Assembly (NCBI GenBank): GCA_902782895.1
Contig: CACZPA010000108.1
Location: forward strand, 1-5,286
DNA: 5,286 nucleotides
Source of the DNA: an uncultured Eubacteriales bacterium
GTDB lineage: Bacteria; Bacillota; Clostridia; Lachnospirales; Bianqueaceae
Reading direction: 5' to 3'
The position numbers were made by a program, and so were the translations under genes. Each line of letters starts with the position of its first letter. Within the stretch, counting starts at the first letter, position 1. Shown piece by piece: positions 1 to 5,286 of this stretch. Below the pieces are notes generated by a model that saw nothing but the letters and a program-made list of their open reading frames with translations, was not told the DNA's origin and did no database searches.

Positions 1-250
1 GAGTCCAAGCAAGACAAGTCCCGTGTCTGCTTCAGAAGAAACACACACCATCCTATTCTCATGTCCCGCTGATTTGTTCTGAAAACCTCTCTTTTGTATT
101 CTGAGCAATTCCTCCGATGTTTTTCTTAAGATCGGCTATATTGTAACACGATTGAAACATAAAATCAACCTAAATTTTAATATAGACACGATGCTCTAAA
201 GTCAGGGCCCGATCCGAACACTTTTTTCTTATCCGGGAAACAGAATATGC
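1..250. other. AT-rich intergenic stretch with no clear complete gene
   Basis: No complete gene can be supported here. The stretch is visibly richer in A and T than the genes to its right. It holds a leftward promoter (separate entry) and, on the minus strand, two frames that stay open to the left edge: one starts at ATG 62 (MRIGWCVFLL...) and one at ATG 51 (MVCVSSEADTGLVLLGL). Neither has a well-placed Shine-Dalgarno sequence. A GGAGG at about 116-112 has no ATG, GTG or TTG at normal spacing, the only near one being a TTG two bases after it. A 33-codon minus-strand frame (160-59) ends in an ATGA overlap with the ATG at 62, but it begins inside the promoter. The 5' end of a gene continuing beyond the left edge is likely, but its start cannot be fixed. 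Confidence 0.5.
140..168 (-). promoter_or_regulatory. Predicted sigma-A promoter firing leftward
   Basis: Reading the minus strand, TTGATT (168-163) is followed after exactly 17 bases by TACAAT (145-140). A TG dinucleotide sits one base upstream of the -10 box (extended -10), and an A/T-rich tract lies upstream of the -35 box. Transcription should start near position 133 and run out of the window, giving a leader of about 70-80 bases before the first plausible ATGs (62, 51). It would belong to a separate unit from the copper operon. This is a prediction from box match and spacing only. Confidence 0.5.
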
Positions 251-469
251 TCAGAGGCCTTGTTCTTTGACAAACGCGTAAAACGCGTTCTCCGCCTCTG
301 CGTCATATTCTAAACTCCTTTAGGGATTTGTCCCGGCAAAGCCGTACATTTCATCCAGAATCTGATACAGTTCCAGATACGGTACCGCCGTCTCGGCAGC
401 CTCATTCCCGAATTCCATCACCGTCGAGGCTGTTCCGGAATTCCACTCCGGCAGGCCTTCCCCGGCCTC
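251..469 (-). pseudogene. Shifted-frame continuation of the small membrane protein gene, with an in-frame stop
   Basis: In the frame one base ahead of the 70-aa ORF at 402-614, the minus strand is open from 469 down to a TAA at 322-320. It reads EGLPEWNSGTASTV, then MEFGNEAAETAVPYLELYQI, then LDEMYGFAGTNP. The same frame resumes after the TAA as RSLEYDAEAENAFYAFVKEQ-GL and ends at TGA 253-251. Both parts have protein-like composition (acidic, aromatic, few rare residues), whereas the end of the 70-aa ORF is glycine- and arginine-rich. One extra G in the GGGG run at 463-460 would explain the shift. Restoring it gives a protein of about 97 aa up to the TAA, or about 120 codons if the TAA is also a lesion. 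The two parts could instead be chance open frames. I do not recognise a family. Confidence 0.4.
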
Positions 470-614
470 TCAGGAAAACAAACCCGACGACCGCGAGGAT
501 TCCCAGAATCCATCCCAACCAGGTATGCTTACCCAATTCCAAAACTGCCAATAATAACAGAACGGCAACGGCCAGTGCTATACACCAGCCGATGCCTCCA
601 GACGATCTGTTCAT
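402..614 (-). CDS. Small two-helix membrane protein of unknown function, possibly frameshifted
   Basis: A 70-aa protein beginning MNRSSGGIGW. Two hydrophobic stretches, about residues 9-26 (rich in Ala, Val and Leu) and 32-48 (WLGWILGILAVVGFVFL), are separated by a short polar turn (ELGKHT), which suggests a helical hairpin in the membrane. The tail from residue 49 on is polar. The start is well supported: GGAGG at 624-620 lies five bases before the ATG. The gene begins 48 bases after the copA stop on the same strand with no obvious terminator between, so it may be the last gene of the copper operon. No metal-binding motif is visible and a role in copper handling is not shown. The end is suspicious: coding-like sequence continues in the next frame (separate entry), so this may be the N-terminal part of a longer protein. 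Confidence 0.6.
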   Translation of the reverse strand: MNRSSGGIGWCIALAVAVLLLLAVLELGKHTWLGWILGILAVVGFVFLRGRGRPAGVEFRNSLDGDGIRE

Positions 615-662
615 GTGCCCCTCCAGCTATAAAGAGTGCTTGTATCTCTGTTCTGATGCGTC

Positions 663-3281
663 TTATTCCAGACCTACGTACTCGTAGCCTTCCTCTGTAA
701 CGGCGGCCTTCATAGCCTCTTCGTTCAGAGGAGCGTCGTGCTTTACGACGACCTTGCCGGTCGTGTAATCGGAAGTCGCCTCCACGATACCATCAATGGC
801 TTCAAGCGCCTTCTTGACATGTCTCTCGCAATTGTTGCACATCATACCCTTTACGATAATAACGGTTTCCTGCATAGTTTGCTGATCTCCTTTCACGGCC
901 TCGGTGGGCTCTTGTGTTTTTGCCGGCTGTGCCGCGTTCTGCGCGGCAGCTGTAACAGCTTTATCTTCAGGCAGAGCTGTTTTGCGCAGCTTTCTGTCCT
1001 TAGATACGTCATGAACCTTGAAAAGGTTCAGTCTCAGGGCGTTCATGCAGACGGTAAAAGACGAAATCGCCATTGCCGCTGCGCCCCACATGGGATTCAT
1101 CTCGATGCCGCGGTACAAGCCCGCCGCCATCGGGATCAGGATCACATTGTAGGCAAACGCCCAGAAAAGATTCTCGTGAATATTCCGAAGGGTCGCCCGG
1201 GAAAGCCTGGTCGCTCCGGATACGTCGGTCAGCTTCGAATTCATCAGAACGATATCCGCGGAATCGATTGCCACATCCGTCCCCGCGCCGATCGCGATGC
1301 CGATATCCGCCCGGGTCAGTGCCGGAGCGTCATTGATACCGTCCCCGACCATCGCGACCTTGCCGCGCGTCTGCAGCTGACGGATAATGGACTCCTTGCC
1401 CTCCGGCAGAACACCTGCGATGACTTTGTCCACGCCTGCCTGCTGCCCGATGGCCTTGGCTGTCCGCTCGTTGTCTCCGGTCAGCATGACGACTTCGATA
1501 CCCTGATTCTGCAGTTCTTTTACCGCGCGGGCCGAATCTTCTTTGATCACATCCGCGACCGCGATGATGCCGAGCAGCTTTCCGTCCCTTTCAAAATACA
1601 GCGGAGTTTTGCCCTGTTTCGCCAGCTTGTCGGACTGCGCCTGCAGCTCTGCACCAACATCTGCGAGCGTTGCGATGAATTTGCCGGATCCGCCATGCAG
1701 CAGCGAGCCGTTCAGACGGCCCTCCAGGCCGTTGCCGGCAAGCGCTGCGAAATCCGTCACGTCCGCGGCAGCCAGTGCTTTTTTCTCGCCGTAAGCGACG
1801 ATTGCTCTTGCCAGAGGATGCTCGGACTTCTGTTCCAGTGAATAGGCGGTCTGCAGCAGATCTGTCTCTGTCACTCCGGAAGCCGGGATCACGTCGGTTA
1901 CGACCGGTTTGCCTTCTGTAATCGTACCTGTTTTGTCGAGCGCTACAATCTGTATGCGGCCCGTCGTCTCCAGAGCTTCAGATGTCTTAAAGAGGATTCC
2001 GTTCTTCGCTCCCATGCCGTTGCCGACCATGATCGCGACCGGTGTGGCAAGTCCAAGCGCGCAGGGACAGGAAACAACCAGTACCGCGATCGCCCTCTCC
2101 AATGCGTACGTTACGGTCTGTCCCGAGAGCATCCAGATCACAAATACGACGATCGCGATTCCGATAACGGCCGGTACAAATACTCCGGATACTTTGTCAG
2201 CGATCCTTGCGATCGGAGCCTTGGTCGCGGCCGCGTCCGACACCATCTGTATGATCTGCGAGAACGTCGTGTCTTCTCCGACGCGGGTCGCACGGGCCTT
2301 GATAAAACCGGACTGGTTGATCGTCGCGGCTGATACCACGTCGCCGGTTTCCTTATCCACAGGAATCGATTCACCGGTCAGAGCGGATTCGTCCACCGCT
2401 GTGCTGCCTTCCGTAATCACACCGTCCACAGGAATCGATTCACCGGGCTTGACCACAAAGATATCGCCAAGCTGCACATCGTCGATCCCGACCTCTGTCT
2501 GCTGGCCCTCCCGTTCCACAACCGCGGTCTTGGGCGCCATCCGAAGCAGATTCTTCAAAGCATCCGTCGTGCGGCCTTTGGACAGGGATTCAAGCGTTTT
2601 ACCAACCGTAATCAGCGCGGGGATCATCGCGGCTGTCTCAAAATACAGCTGATCGTGATAGGTATCCATCAGATCCATATTGGAAGCGCCGCCGGTGATC
2701 ATTACGGTCATCTTGAAGAAAACGTACAGGGACCAGGCGAACGATACGGAGGATCCCAGCGCGACCAGCGCGTCCATGTTCGGGGACAGATGCGCGAGAC
2801 CACGGAAGCCGGAAATAAAGAAATCCTTGTTGATAAACATGACGATCAAGGCGATAATCATCTGCGTCAGCGCGAGCCCGAGGTGGTTGTGAGCAAGCGG
2901 CGCGGGAACGGGCCATCCAAGCATGTTATGACCCATCGTGACATACATCAGCACGATCAGCCAGATCACAGACCAGAGCAAACGCTTCTTGAGCTTCGGC
3001 GTCTCGCGGTCCTTCAGCGCGTCCTCTTCTGCCGCTAATTTGGCGCTCACGGAACCGCCGGATTTCTTCTCTTCTGCAGGGCCCTTGATCTGCGCGCCGT
3101 ACCCGGCCTTCTCCACGGCCGCGATGACCTCCTCCGGTGTTGCCGTACCGTCGACCGACATGGAATTGGTCAGCAGCGAAACCGTCACCGAGTCCACGGT
3201 CTCGAGCTTTGCGACGGCTTTTTCCACATGAGCCTGGCAGGCAGCGCACGTCATACCTGTTACAATGTATTGCTGTGCCAT
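663..3281 (-). CDS. copA: Copper(I)-exporting P-type ATPase with N- and C-terminal HMA domains
   Basis: This 872-aa inner-membrane pump uses ATP to export Cu(I). An N-terminal HMA domain (about 3-68) has the metal site GMTCAAC with C12 and C15. Eight membrane helices follow, roughly at 102-118, 133-150, 170-189, 212-232, 368-388, 395-418, 702-722 and 731-751. The actuator loop carries TGES (302-305). Helix 6 has the CPC metal site (405-407). The phosphorylated aspartate is D449 in DKTGT. H488-P489 is the nucleotide-domain HP motif of metal pumps, followed by TGDN (601-604) and GDGINDAP (646-653). YN (711-712) in helix 7 and MxxSS (737-741) in helix 8 fit the Cu(I) subgroup. After an Ala/Gln/Lys/Glu-rich linker (about 758-802), a second HMA domain (803-872) has C815 and C818 in GMMCNNC. 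The ATG at 3281 is preceded by AAGGAGGG, which overlaps the csoR stop codon; the gap is 10 bases, so the two are cotranscribed. The N-plus-C arrangement differs from the more common N-terminal tandem. Identification is secure; direction of transport is from family knowledge. Confidence 0.97.
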   Translation of the reverse strand: MAQQYIVTGMTCAACQAHVEKAVAKLETVDSVTVSLLTNSMSVDGTATPEEVIAAVEKAGYGAQIKGPAEEKKSGGSVSAKLAAEEDALKDRETPKLKKRLLWSVIWLIVLMYVTMGHNMLGWPVPAPLAHNHLGLALTQMIIALIVMFINKDFFISGFRGLAHLSPNMDALVALGSSVSFAWSLYVFFKMTVMITGGASNMDLMDTYHDQLYFETAAMIPALITVGKTLESLSKGRTTDALKNLLRMAPKTAVVEREGQQTEVGIDDVQLGDIFVVKPGESIPVDGVITEGSTAVDESALTGESIPVDKETGDVVSAATINQSGFIKARATRVGEDTTFSQIIQMVSDAAATKAPIARIADKVSGVFVPAVIGIAIVVFVIWMLSGQTVTYALERAIAVLVVSCPCALGLATPVAIMVGNGMGAKNGILFKTSEALETTGRIQIVALDKTGTITEGKPVVTDVIPASGVTETDLLQTAYSLEQKSEHPLARAIVAYGEKKALAAADVTDFAALAGNGLEGRLNGSLLHGGSGKFIATLADVGAELQAQSDKLAKQGKTPLYFERDGKLLGIIAVADVIKEDSARAVKELQNQGIEVVMLTGDNERTAKAIGQQAGVDKVIAGVLPEGKESIIRQLQTRGKVAMVGDGINDAPALTRADIGIAIGAGTDVAIDSADIVLMNSKLTDVSGATRLSRATLRNIHENLFWAFAYNVILIPMAAGLYRGIEMNPMWGAAAMAISSFTVCMNALRLNLFKVHDVSKDRKLRKTALPEDKAVTAAAQNAAQPAKTQEPTEAVKGDQQTMQETVIIVKGMMCNNCERHVKKALEAIDGIVEATSDYTTGKVVVKHDAPLNEEAMKAAVTEEGYEYVGLE
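873..893 (-). promoter_or_regulatory. Possible internal ribosome binding site and start for a free CopZ-like domain
   Basis: Within copA, the minus strand reads AAAGGAG (893-887) and then, 11 bases further on, an in-frame ATG at 875-873. It is codon 803 of CopA, exactly where the C-terminal HMA domain begins (MQETVIIVKGMMCNNC). Initiation here would give a 70-aa protein, about the size of free bacterial CopZ copper chaperones, with the same stop as copA. The 11-base spacing is longer than optimal. Alternatively this is the fossil of a copZ start left after a copA-copZ gene fusion, no longer used. Confidence 0.35.
2356..2446. repeat. 22-base exact direct repeat inside copA
   Basis: The same 22 bases occur at 2356-2377 and 2425-2446, offset by 69 bases (23 codons). 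On the minus strand both copies encode GESIPVD with identical codons: once in KPGESIPVDG, and once in LTGESIPVDK, which holds the actuator TGES motif. The protein-level resemblance of these two segments is normal for copper ATPases; complete codon identity over 22 bases is less so. Recombination between copies would remove 23 codons in frame. Confidence 0.85.
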
Positions 3282-3285
3282 CTTG

Positions 3286-3293
3286 CCCTCCTT
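3286..3293 (-). promoter_or_regulatory. copA ribosome binding site overlapping the csoR stop codon
   Basis: The minus strand reads TAAGGAGGGCAAGATG from 3294 to 3279. The last two bases of the csoR TAA stop (3294-3292) begin the AAGGAGGG Shine-Dalgarno sequence, four bases before the copA ATG. A ribosome finishing csoR would sit on this site, which favours coupled translation of the two genes. Confidence 0.8.
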
Positions 3294-3621
3294 ACTTCAT
3301 CAGCCGCTGCAGCAGCTGGCAAAGCTCGTCGATCGTGGCATCGTCGCCGTTCAGGATGTCCCGCTTGACACAACCCTGAATGTGGCTCGCCAGCAGCTCT
3401 TTGCTGAAGCTGTTCAACGCGCTTGTAACCGCCGAAACCTGAATCAGGATATCCGGGCAATAGGCGTTTTTCTCTACCATGCCTTCCAGGCCGCGCACCT
3501 GGCCTTCAATGCGCTTCAATCTGGTCAGCAGGGCTTTTCTGGTCTCATCCGGTCTGTCCGTGTGCTTCCCGGCACAGGCAGGACAGCCGTTCTCAACTGT
3601 CAATTCACTTGGATTTGTCAT
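3292..3621 (-). CDS. csoR: CsoR-family copper-sensing transcriptional repressor
   Basis: A 109-aa all-helical repressor expected to bind operator DNA as a tetramer without Cu(I) and to release it when Cu(I) binds. The Cu(I) ligand set of CsoR is present with the family spacing: C55 (in AYCPDIL, preceded by the conserved Tyr), H80 and C84 (in SHIQGC), that is 25 and 4 residues apart. The helix TRLKRIEGQVRGLEGMVE (33-50) carries the basic residues typical of the DNA-contacting region. An N-terminal tail has an extra CPAC (13-16) and H20, a possible additional metal site. The start at 3621 is chosen because GGAGG (3631-3627) lies five bases before this ATG. The frame stays open upstream to a GTG at 3675, which would add 18 residues, but that codon coincides with the predicted transcription start and lacks a binding site; ATG 3648 also lacks one. 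It is the first gene of the operon, followed by copA, and autoregulated through the two operators upstream. A nickel or sulfur-sensing relative is less likely given the C-H-C set and the copA neighbour. Confidence 0.93.
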   Translation of the reverse strand: MTNPSELTVENGCPACAGKHTDRPDETRKALLTRLKRIEGQVRGLEGMVEKNAYCPDILIQVSAVTSALNSFSKELLASHIQGCVKRDILNGDDATIDELCQLLQRLMK

Positions 3622-3651
3622 ATGTTCCTCCAAATCACGCTCATTCATCGA

Positions 3652-3668
3652 ATACCCCGTCAGGGTAT
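3652..3668. promoter_or_regulatory. Second CsoR-type operator in the csoR leader
   Basis: A 17-base inverted repeat, ATACCC-TGACG-GGGTAT on the minus strand, centred at 3660. It matches the TACCC...GGGTA pattern of known CsoR operators and lies just after the expected transcription start, about 20 bases upstream of the csoR Shine-Dalgarno sequence. Its centre is 34 bases from that of the operator inside the promoter. Binding here would be expected to add to repression, and the transcript could also fold at this point into a small 6-bp hairpin. Confidence 0.7.
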
Positions 3669-3680
3669 CCGACACAAGAC

Positions 3681-3709
3681 ATTATATACCCCTCGGGGGT
3701 AATTGTCAA
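3681..3709 (-). promoter_or_regulatory. Consensus promoter of the csoR-copA operon
   Basis: On the minus strand a perfect TTGACA (3709-3704) and a perfect TATAAT (3686-3681) are separated by the ideal 17 bases. Transcription should begin around 3675-3673, giving a leader of about 53 bases before csoR. Such a strong promoter needs tight repression, which fits the operator placed between its boxes. Confidence 0.9.
3687..3701. promoter_or_regulatory. CsoR-type operator within the promoter spacer
   Basis: A perfect inverted repeat, TACCCC-CGA-GGGGTA on the minus strand, centred at 3694 and filling nearly the whole space between the -35 and -10 boxes. G/C tracts flanked by TA are the hallmark of CsoR binding sites. 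Bound repressor would directly block RNA polymerase. Assignment to CsoR is inferred from motif and from the repressor gene beginning immediately downstream. Confidence 0.85.
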
Positions 3710-3747
3710 TATGCTTTTTTATGAAAACCGGCATCTCTTTATTGCAC

Positions 3748-3805
3748 AAAAAGTGTCAGCAATCTCCGCAATCCGATGGATTTCGAGTTGATTGCTGACA
3801 CTTTT
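3748..3805 (-). terminator. Long-stem intrinsic terminator after fhs
   Basis: Bases 3749-3764 pair perfectly with 3790-3805 (16 bp; right arm GATTGCTGACACTTTT). The 25-base loop can itself form a small hairpin (AATCC 3770-3774 with GGATT 3778-3782). On the minus strand the stem ends in a run of five T (3752-3748), as expected for a terminator of fhs, whose stop lies about 30 bases upstream. The A-rich and T-rich ends of the arms also give a T run on the plus strand, so it may work in both directions. It insulates the csoR promoter from fhs transcription. Confidence 0.85.
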
Positions 3806-3834
3806 GCATACCTATCGAATCTGATATTCTGTTT

Positions 3835-5286
3835 TCAGAACAGGCCGGAAACCTTTCCGGTCTCCACATCCACATCGACATGACGGTACGCCGGATCGCT
3901 GCCGGTACCGGGCATCATGCTGATCGTACCCGCCATCGGGCAGAGAAAACGCGCTCCGCCGTATTCGAGGATATCTCTGACCGGAAGCCTCCAGCCCTTC
4001 GGCACGCCTTTCAGCGTCGGATCGTGCGAAAGGGACAGATGTGTCTTGACCATCATGGTGCAGTAGTCCGCGTACTTCGGATCGTTCTCAAAACGTTCCG
4101 CCTTCTCAGCCGCAAACGGAGCCCAATCGACTCCGTCCGCACCGTAGACTTCCTTGGCGATCACTTCTACGCGCTTGCGCAGCGGCATTTCCAACGGATA
4201 CAGATACCGGAAATCCACCGGCTCTTCACAGGCCTCGATGACAGCCTGTGCCAGCTCCAGCGCGCCTTCACCGCCGTACTGCCAATGCTCCGAAAGCGCG
4301 CAGCGCACGCCGTGCTCAGCGCAGAGTCTGCGGATCAGCGCCACCTCGGCATCCGTATCGGTGTAGAACTTATTGATGCAGACGACCGGCTTGATCCCGG
4401 ACTTTTTTACATTCTCCACATGGAAGAACAGATTCTCGCATCCCGCCTCCAGCAGCGCAAGATTCTCTTCGGTGTATTCCTTCGGCAGCGGTCGGCCGGG
4501 AACAACTTTTGGCCCGCCGCCGTGCATCTTAAGAGCGCGGATCGTCGCCACGACAACCGATACATTCGGCTTCAGCCCGGACAGGCGGCACTTCACGTTC
4601 CAGAACTTCTCAAATCCGATATCCGCGGCAAAACCGGACTCCGTAACATGATAATCGAAAAGCTTCAGCCCCAGCCGGTCTCCGATAATGGAGCTCTGCC
4701 CGATCGCGATATTCGCGAAAGGCCCTGCGTGTACCAGACAGGGCTGATGCTCGACGGTATAGCAGAGCGTCGGATTGATCGTATTGCGCATCCAGGCGGT
4801 CATCGCGCCGGCGACCTCGAGATCCTCCGCTGTAACGGGCTTACCGCCCTTGTCATAGGCCAGCACGATCTGCCCGATCCGCTCGCGCAGATCCTTCAGA
4901 TCGGTCGCGACGGACAGGATCGCCATCAGTTCAGAGGAAACGGCGATATTGGTCCGCGTCATCATGCGGTAACCGTCCATTTTGCCCTCTCCGAGGCCGA
5001 TCTCCATCTTACGGAGCGCCTGGCAGCAGAAATCCATGACAAAATTCCACTCGATCCGGTTCGGATCGATATCGAGTCTCGGGAGCCCGATCTTCTTAAG
5101 CCGCGCGTCGTCATAATTGCGCTCATGCTGCATCCGGGCATTCAGCGCCACCATGCCCAGATTGTGCGCGTTCATGATGTCGTTGATATCGCCGGTCAGG
5201 CCGAGCGAAAACTCCGTCATCGGGATCAGCAGCGCGTTCCCGCCGCCGGCCGCGGAGCCCTTGACATTCATCGTCGGGCCGCCGGA
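3835..5286 (-). CDS. fhs: Formate-tetrahydrofolate ligase, N-terminus beyond the window
   Basis: Cytosolic enzyme joining formate to tetrahydrofolate with ATP to give 10-formyltetrahydrofolate, a step of one-carbon metabolism and of the methyl branch of the Wood-Ljungdahl pathway. 483 codons are visible. The ATG at 5271 is not the start: the frame continues to the edge as S-G-G-P-T before MNVKG, matching the internal REPSLGP-type segment of the family. About 95-100 N-terminal residues, including the ATP-binding P-loop, should lie outside. Counting from that internal Met, one sees KGSAAGGG (4-11), HAGPFANIA (181-189), VTESGFAADIGFEKF (209-223), the signature VATIRALKMHGG (241-252), ALSEHWQYGGEGALELA (325-341), EVYGADGV (374-381) and the usual C-terminal GLF. 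The first family signature is altered (NVKGSAAGGGN, where GIKGGAAGGGY is typical). There are extra residues after the second signature (PKVVPGRPLPKEYTEE) and near residues 45-70. These suggest the longer, divergent branch of the family. It is followed by its own terminator and is unlinked to the copper genes. Confidence 0.96.
   Translation of the reverse strand, partial: SGGPTMNVKGSAAGGGNALLIPMTEFSLGLTGDINDIMNAHNLGMVALNARMQHERNYDDARLKKIGLPRLDIDPNRIEWNFVMDFCCQALRKMEIGLGEGKMDGYRMMTRTNIAVSSELMAILSVATDLKDLRERIGQIVLAYDKGGKPVTAEDLEVAGAMTAWMRNTINPTLCYTVEHQPCLVHAGPFANIAIGQSSIIGDRLGLKLFDYHVTESGFAADIGFEKFWNVKCRLSGLKPNVSVVVATIRALKMHGGGPKVVPGRPLPKEYTEENLALLEAGCENLFFHVENVKKSGIKPVVCINKFYTDTDAEVALIRRLCAEHGVRCALSEHWQYGGEGALELAQAVIEACEEPVDFRYLYPLEMPLRKRVEVIAKEVYGADGVDWAPFAAEKAERFENDPKYADYCTMMVKTHLSLSHDPTLKGVPKGWRLPVRDILEYGGARFLCPMAGTISMMPGTGSDPAYRHVDVDVETGKVSGLF

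Noticed and set aside
274..290. Inverted repeat AACGCGT/ACGCGTT as a possible terminator
   Set aside because: The loop is only about three bases and no T run follows on either strand; it falls in the coding-like frame where AAC GCG TTT TAC GCG TTT explains the symmetry.
321..334. Small palindrome GGGATTTGTCCC
   Set aside because: Only a 4-bp stem, no T run and no relation to the CsoR operator pattern (no TA flanks).
738..1841. A long plus-strand open frame (367 codons) opposite copA
   Set aside because: It is antisense to conserved CopA sequence including GDGINDAP, has no recognisable domain, and is rich in His, Arg and Cys as expected for a reverse-strand shadow of a GC-rich gene.
1909..2652. 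A second plus-strand open frame (247 codons) opposite copA
   Set aside because: It lies opposite the CPC, DKTGT and TGES coding regions; its Ser/Thr/Ile/Ala-rich translation is a typical shadow.
3021..3120. An E. coli-type programmed frameshift site after the first HMA domain of CopA
   Set aside because: Around codons 66-80 no heptamer of the X-XXY-YYZ kind is present in the right frame (the closest, in AAG AAA TCC, does not fit), and no strong downstream structure was evident.
3601..3791. Short plus-strand frames crossing the csoR promoter
   Set aside because: They run through operators, promoter and terminator, with no ribosome binding site and no protein-like composition.

Overview
The window looks like a piece of a moderately GC-rich anaerobic Gram-positive chromosome, probably a gut or environmental clostridium. 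This rests on the gene types (a CsoR-type copper repressor next to a CopA ATPase, and a formate-tetrahydrofolate ligase), the strong AGGAGG-type ribosome binding sites and the near-consensus sigma-A promoter. The assignment is an inference; no species can be named. All well-supported genes lie on the minus strand, so they are transcribed from right to left.

Right part (about 3749-5286): the C-terminal five sixths of a formate-tetrahydrofolate ligase gene (fhs), cut by the right edge and lacking its N-terminal nucleotide-binding part. About 30 bases after its stop codon lies a long perfect inverted repeat that reads as an intrinsic terminator.

Centre (663-3710): a copper-resistance operon. 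A promoter with consensus TTGACA and TATAAT boxes 17 bases apart carries one CsoR-type operator between the boxes and a second one just after the expected transcription start. It drives csoR (109 aa from the best start), followed 10 bases later by copA, a PIB-type Cu(I)-exporting ATPase. CopA has one metal-binding HMA domain at each end. The C-terminal one resembles a fused CopZ chaperone and has its own ATG with an upstream Shine-Dalgarno sequence. The expected logic is that Cu(I)-loaded CsoR leaves the operators, the operon is expressed and CopA pumps Cu(I) out, fed by a chaperone-like domain.

Left part (1-662): copA is followed after 48 bases by a small two-helix membrane protein ORF (70 aa) with a good ribosome binding site. 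Its reading frame seems to continue, one base shifted, into a coding-like stretch that is interrupted by an in-frame TAA. It may be a decayed or mis-sequenced gene of about 97-120 codons. The remaining left end is AT-richer, holds no clear complete gene, and contains a good promoter pointing leftward out of the window.
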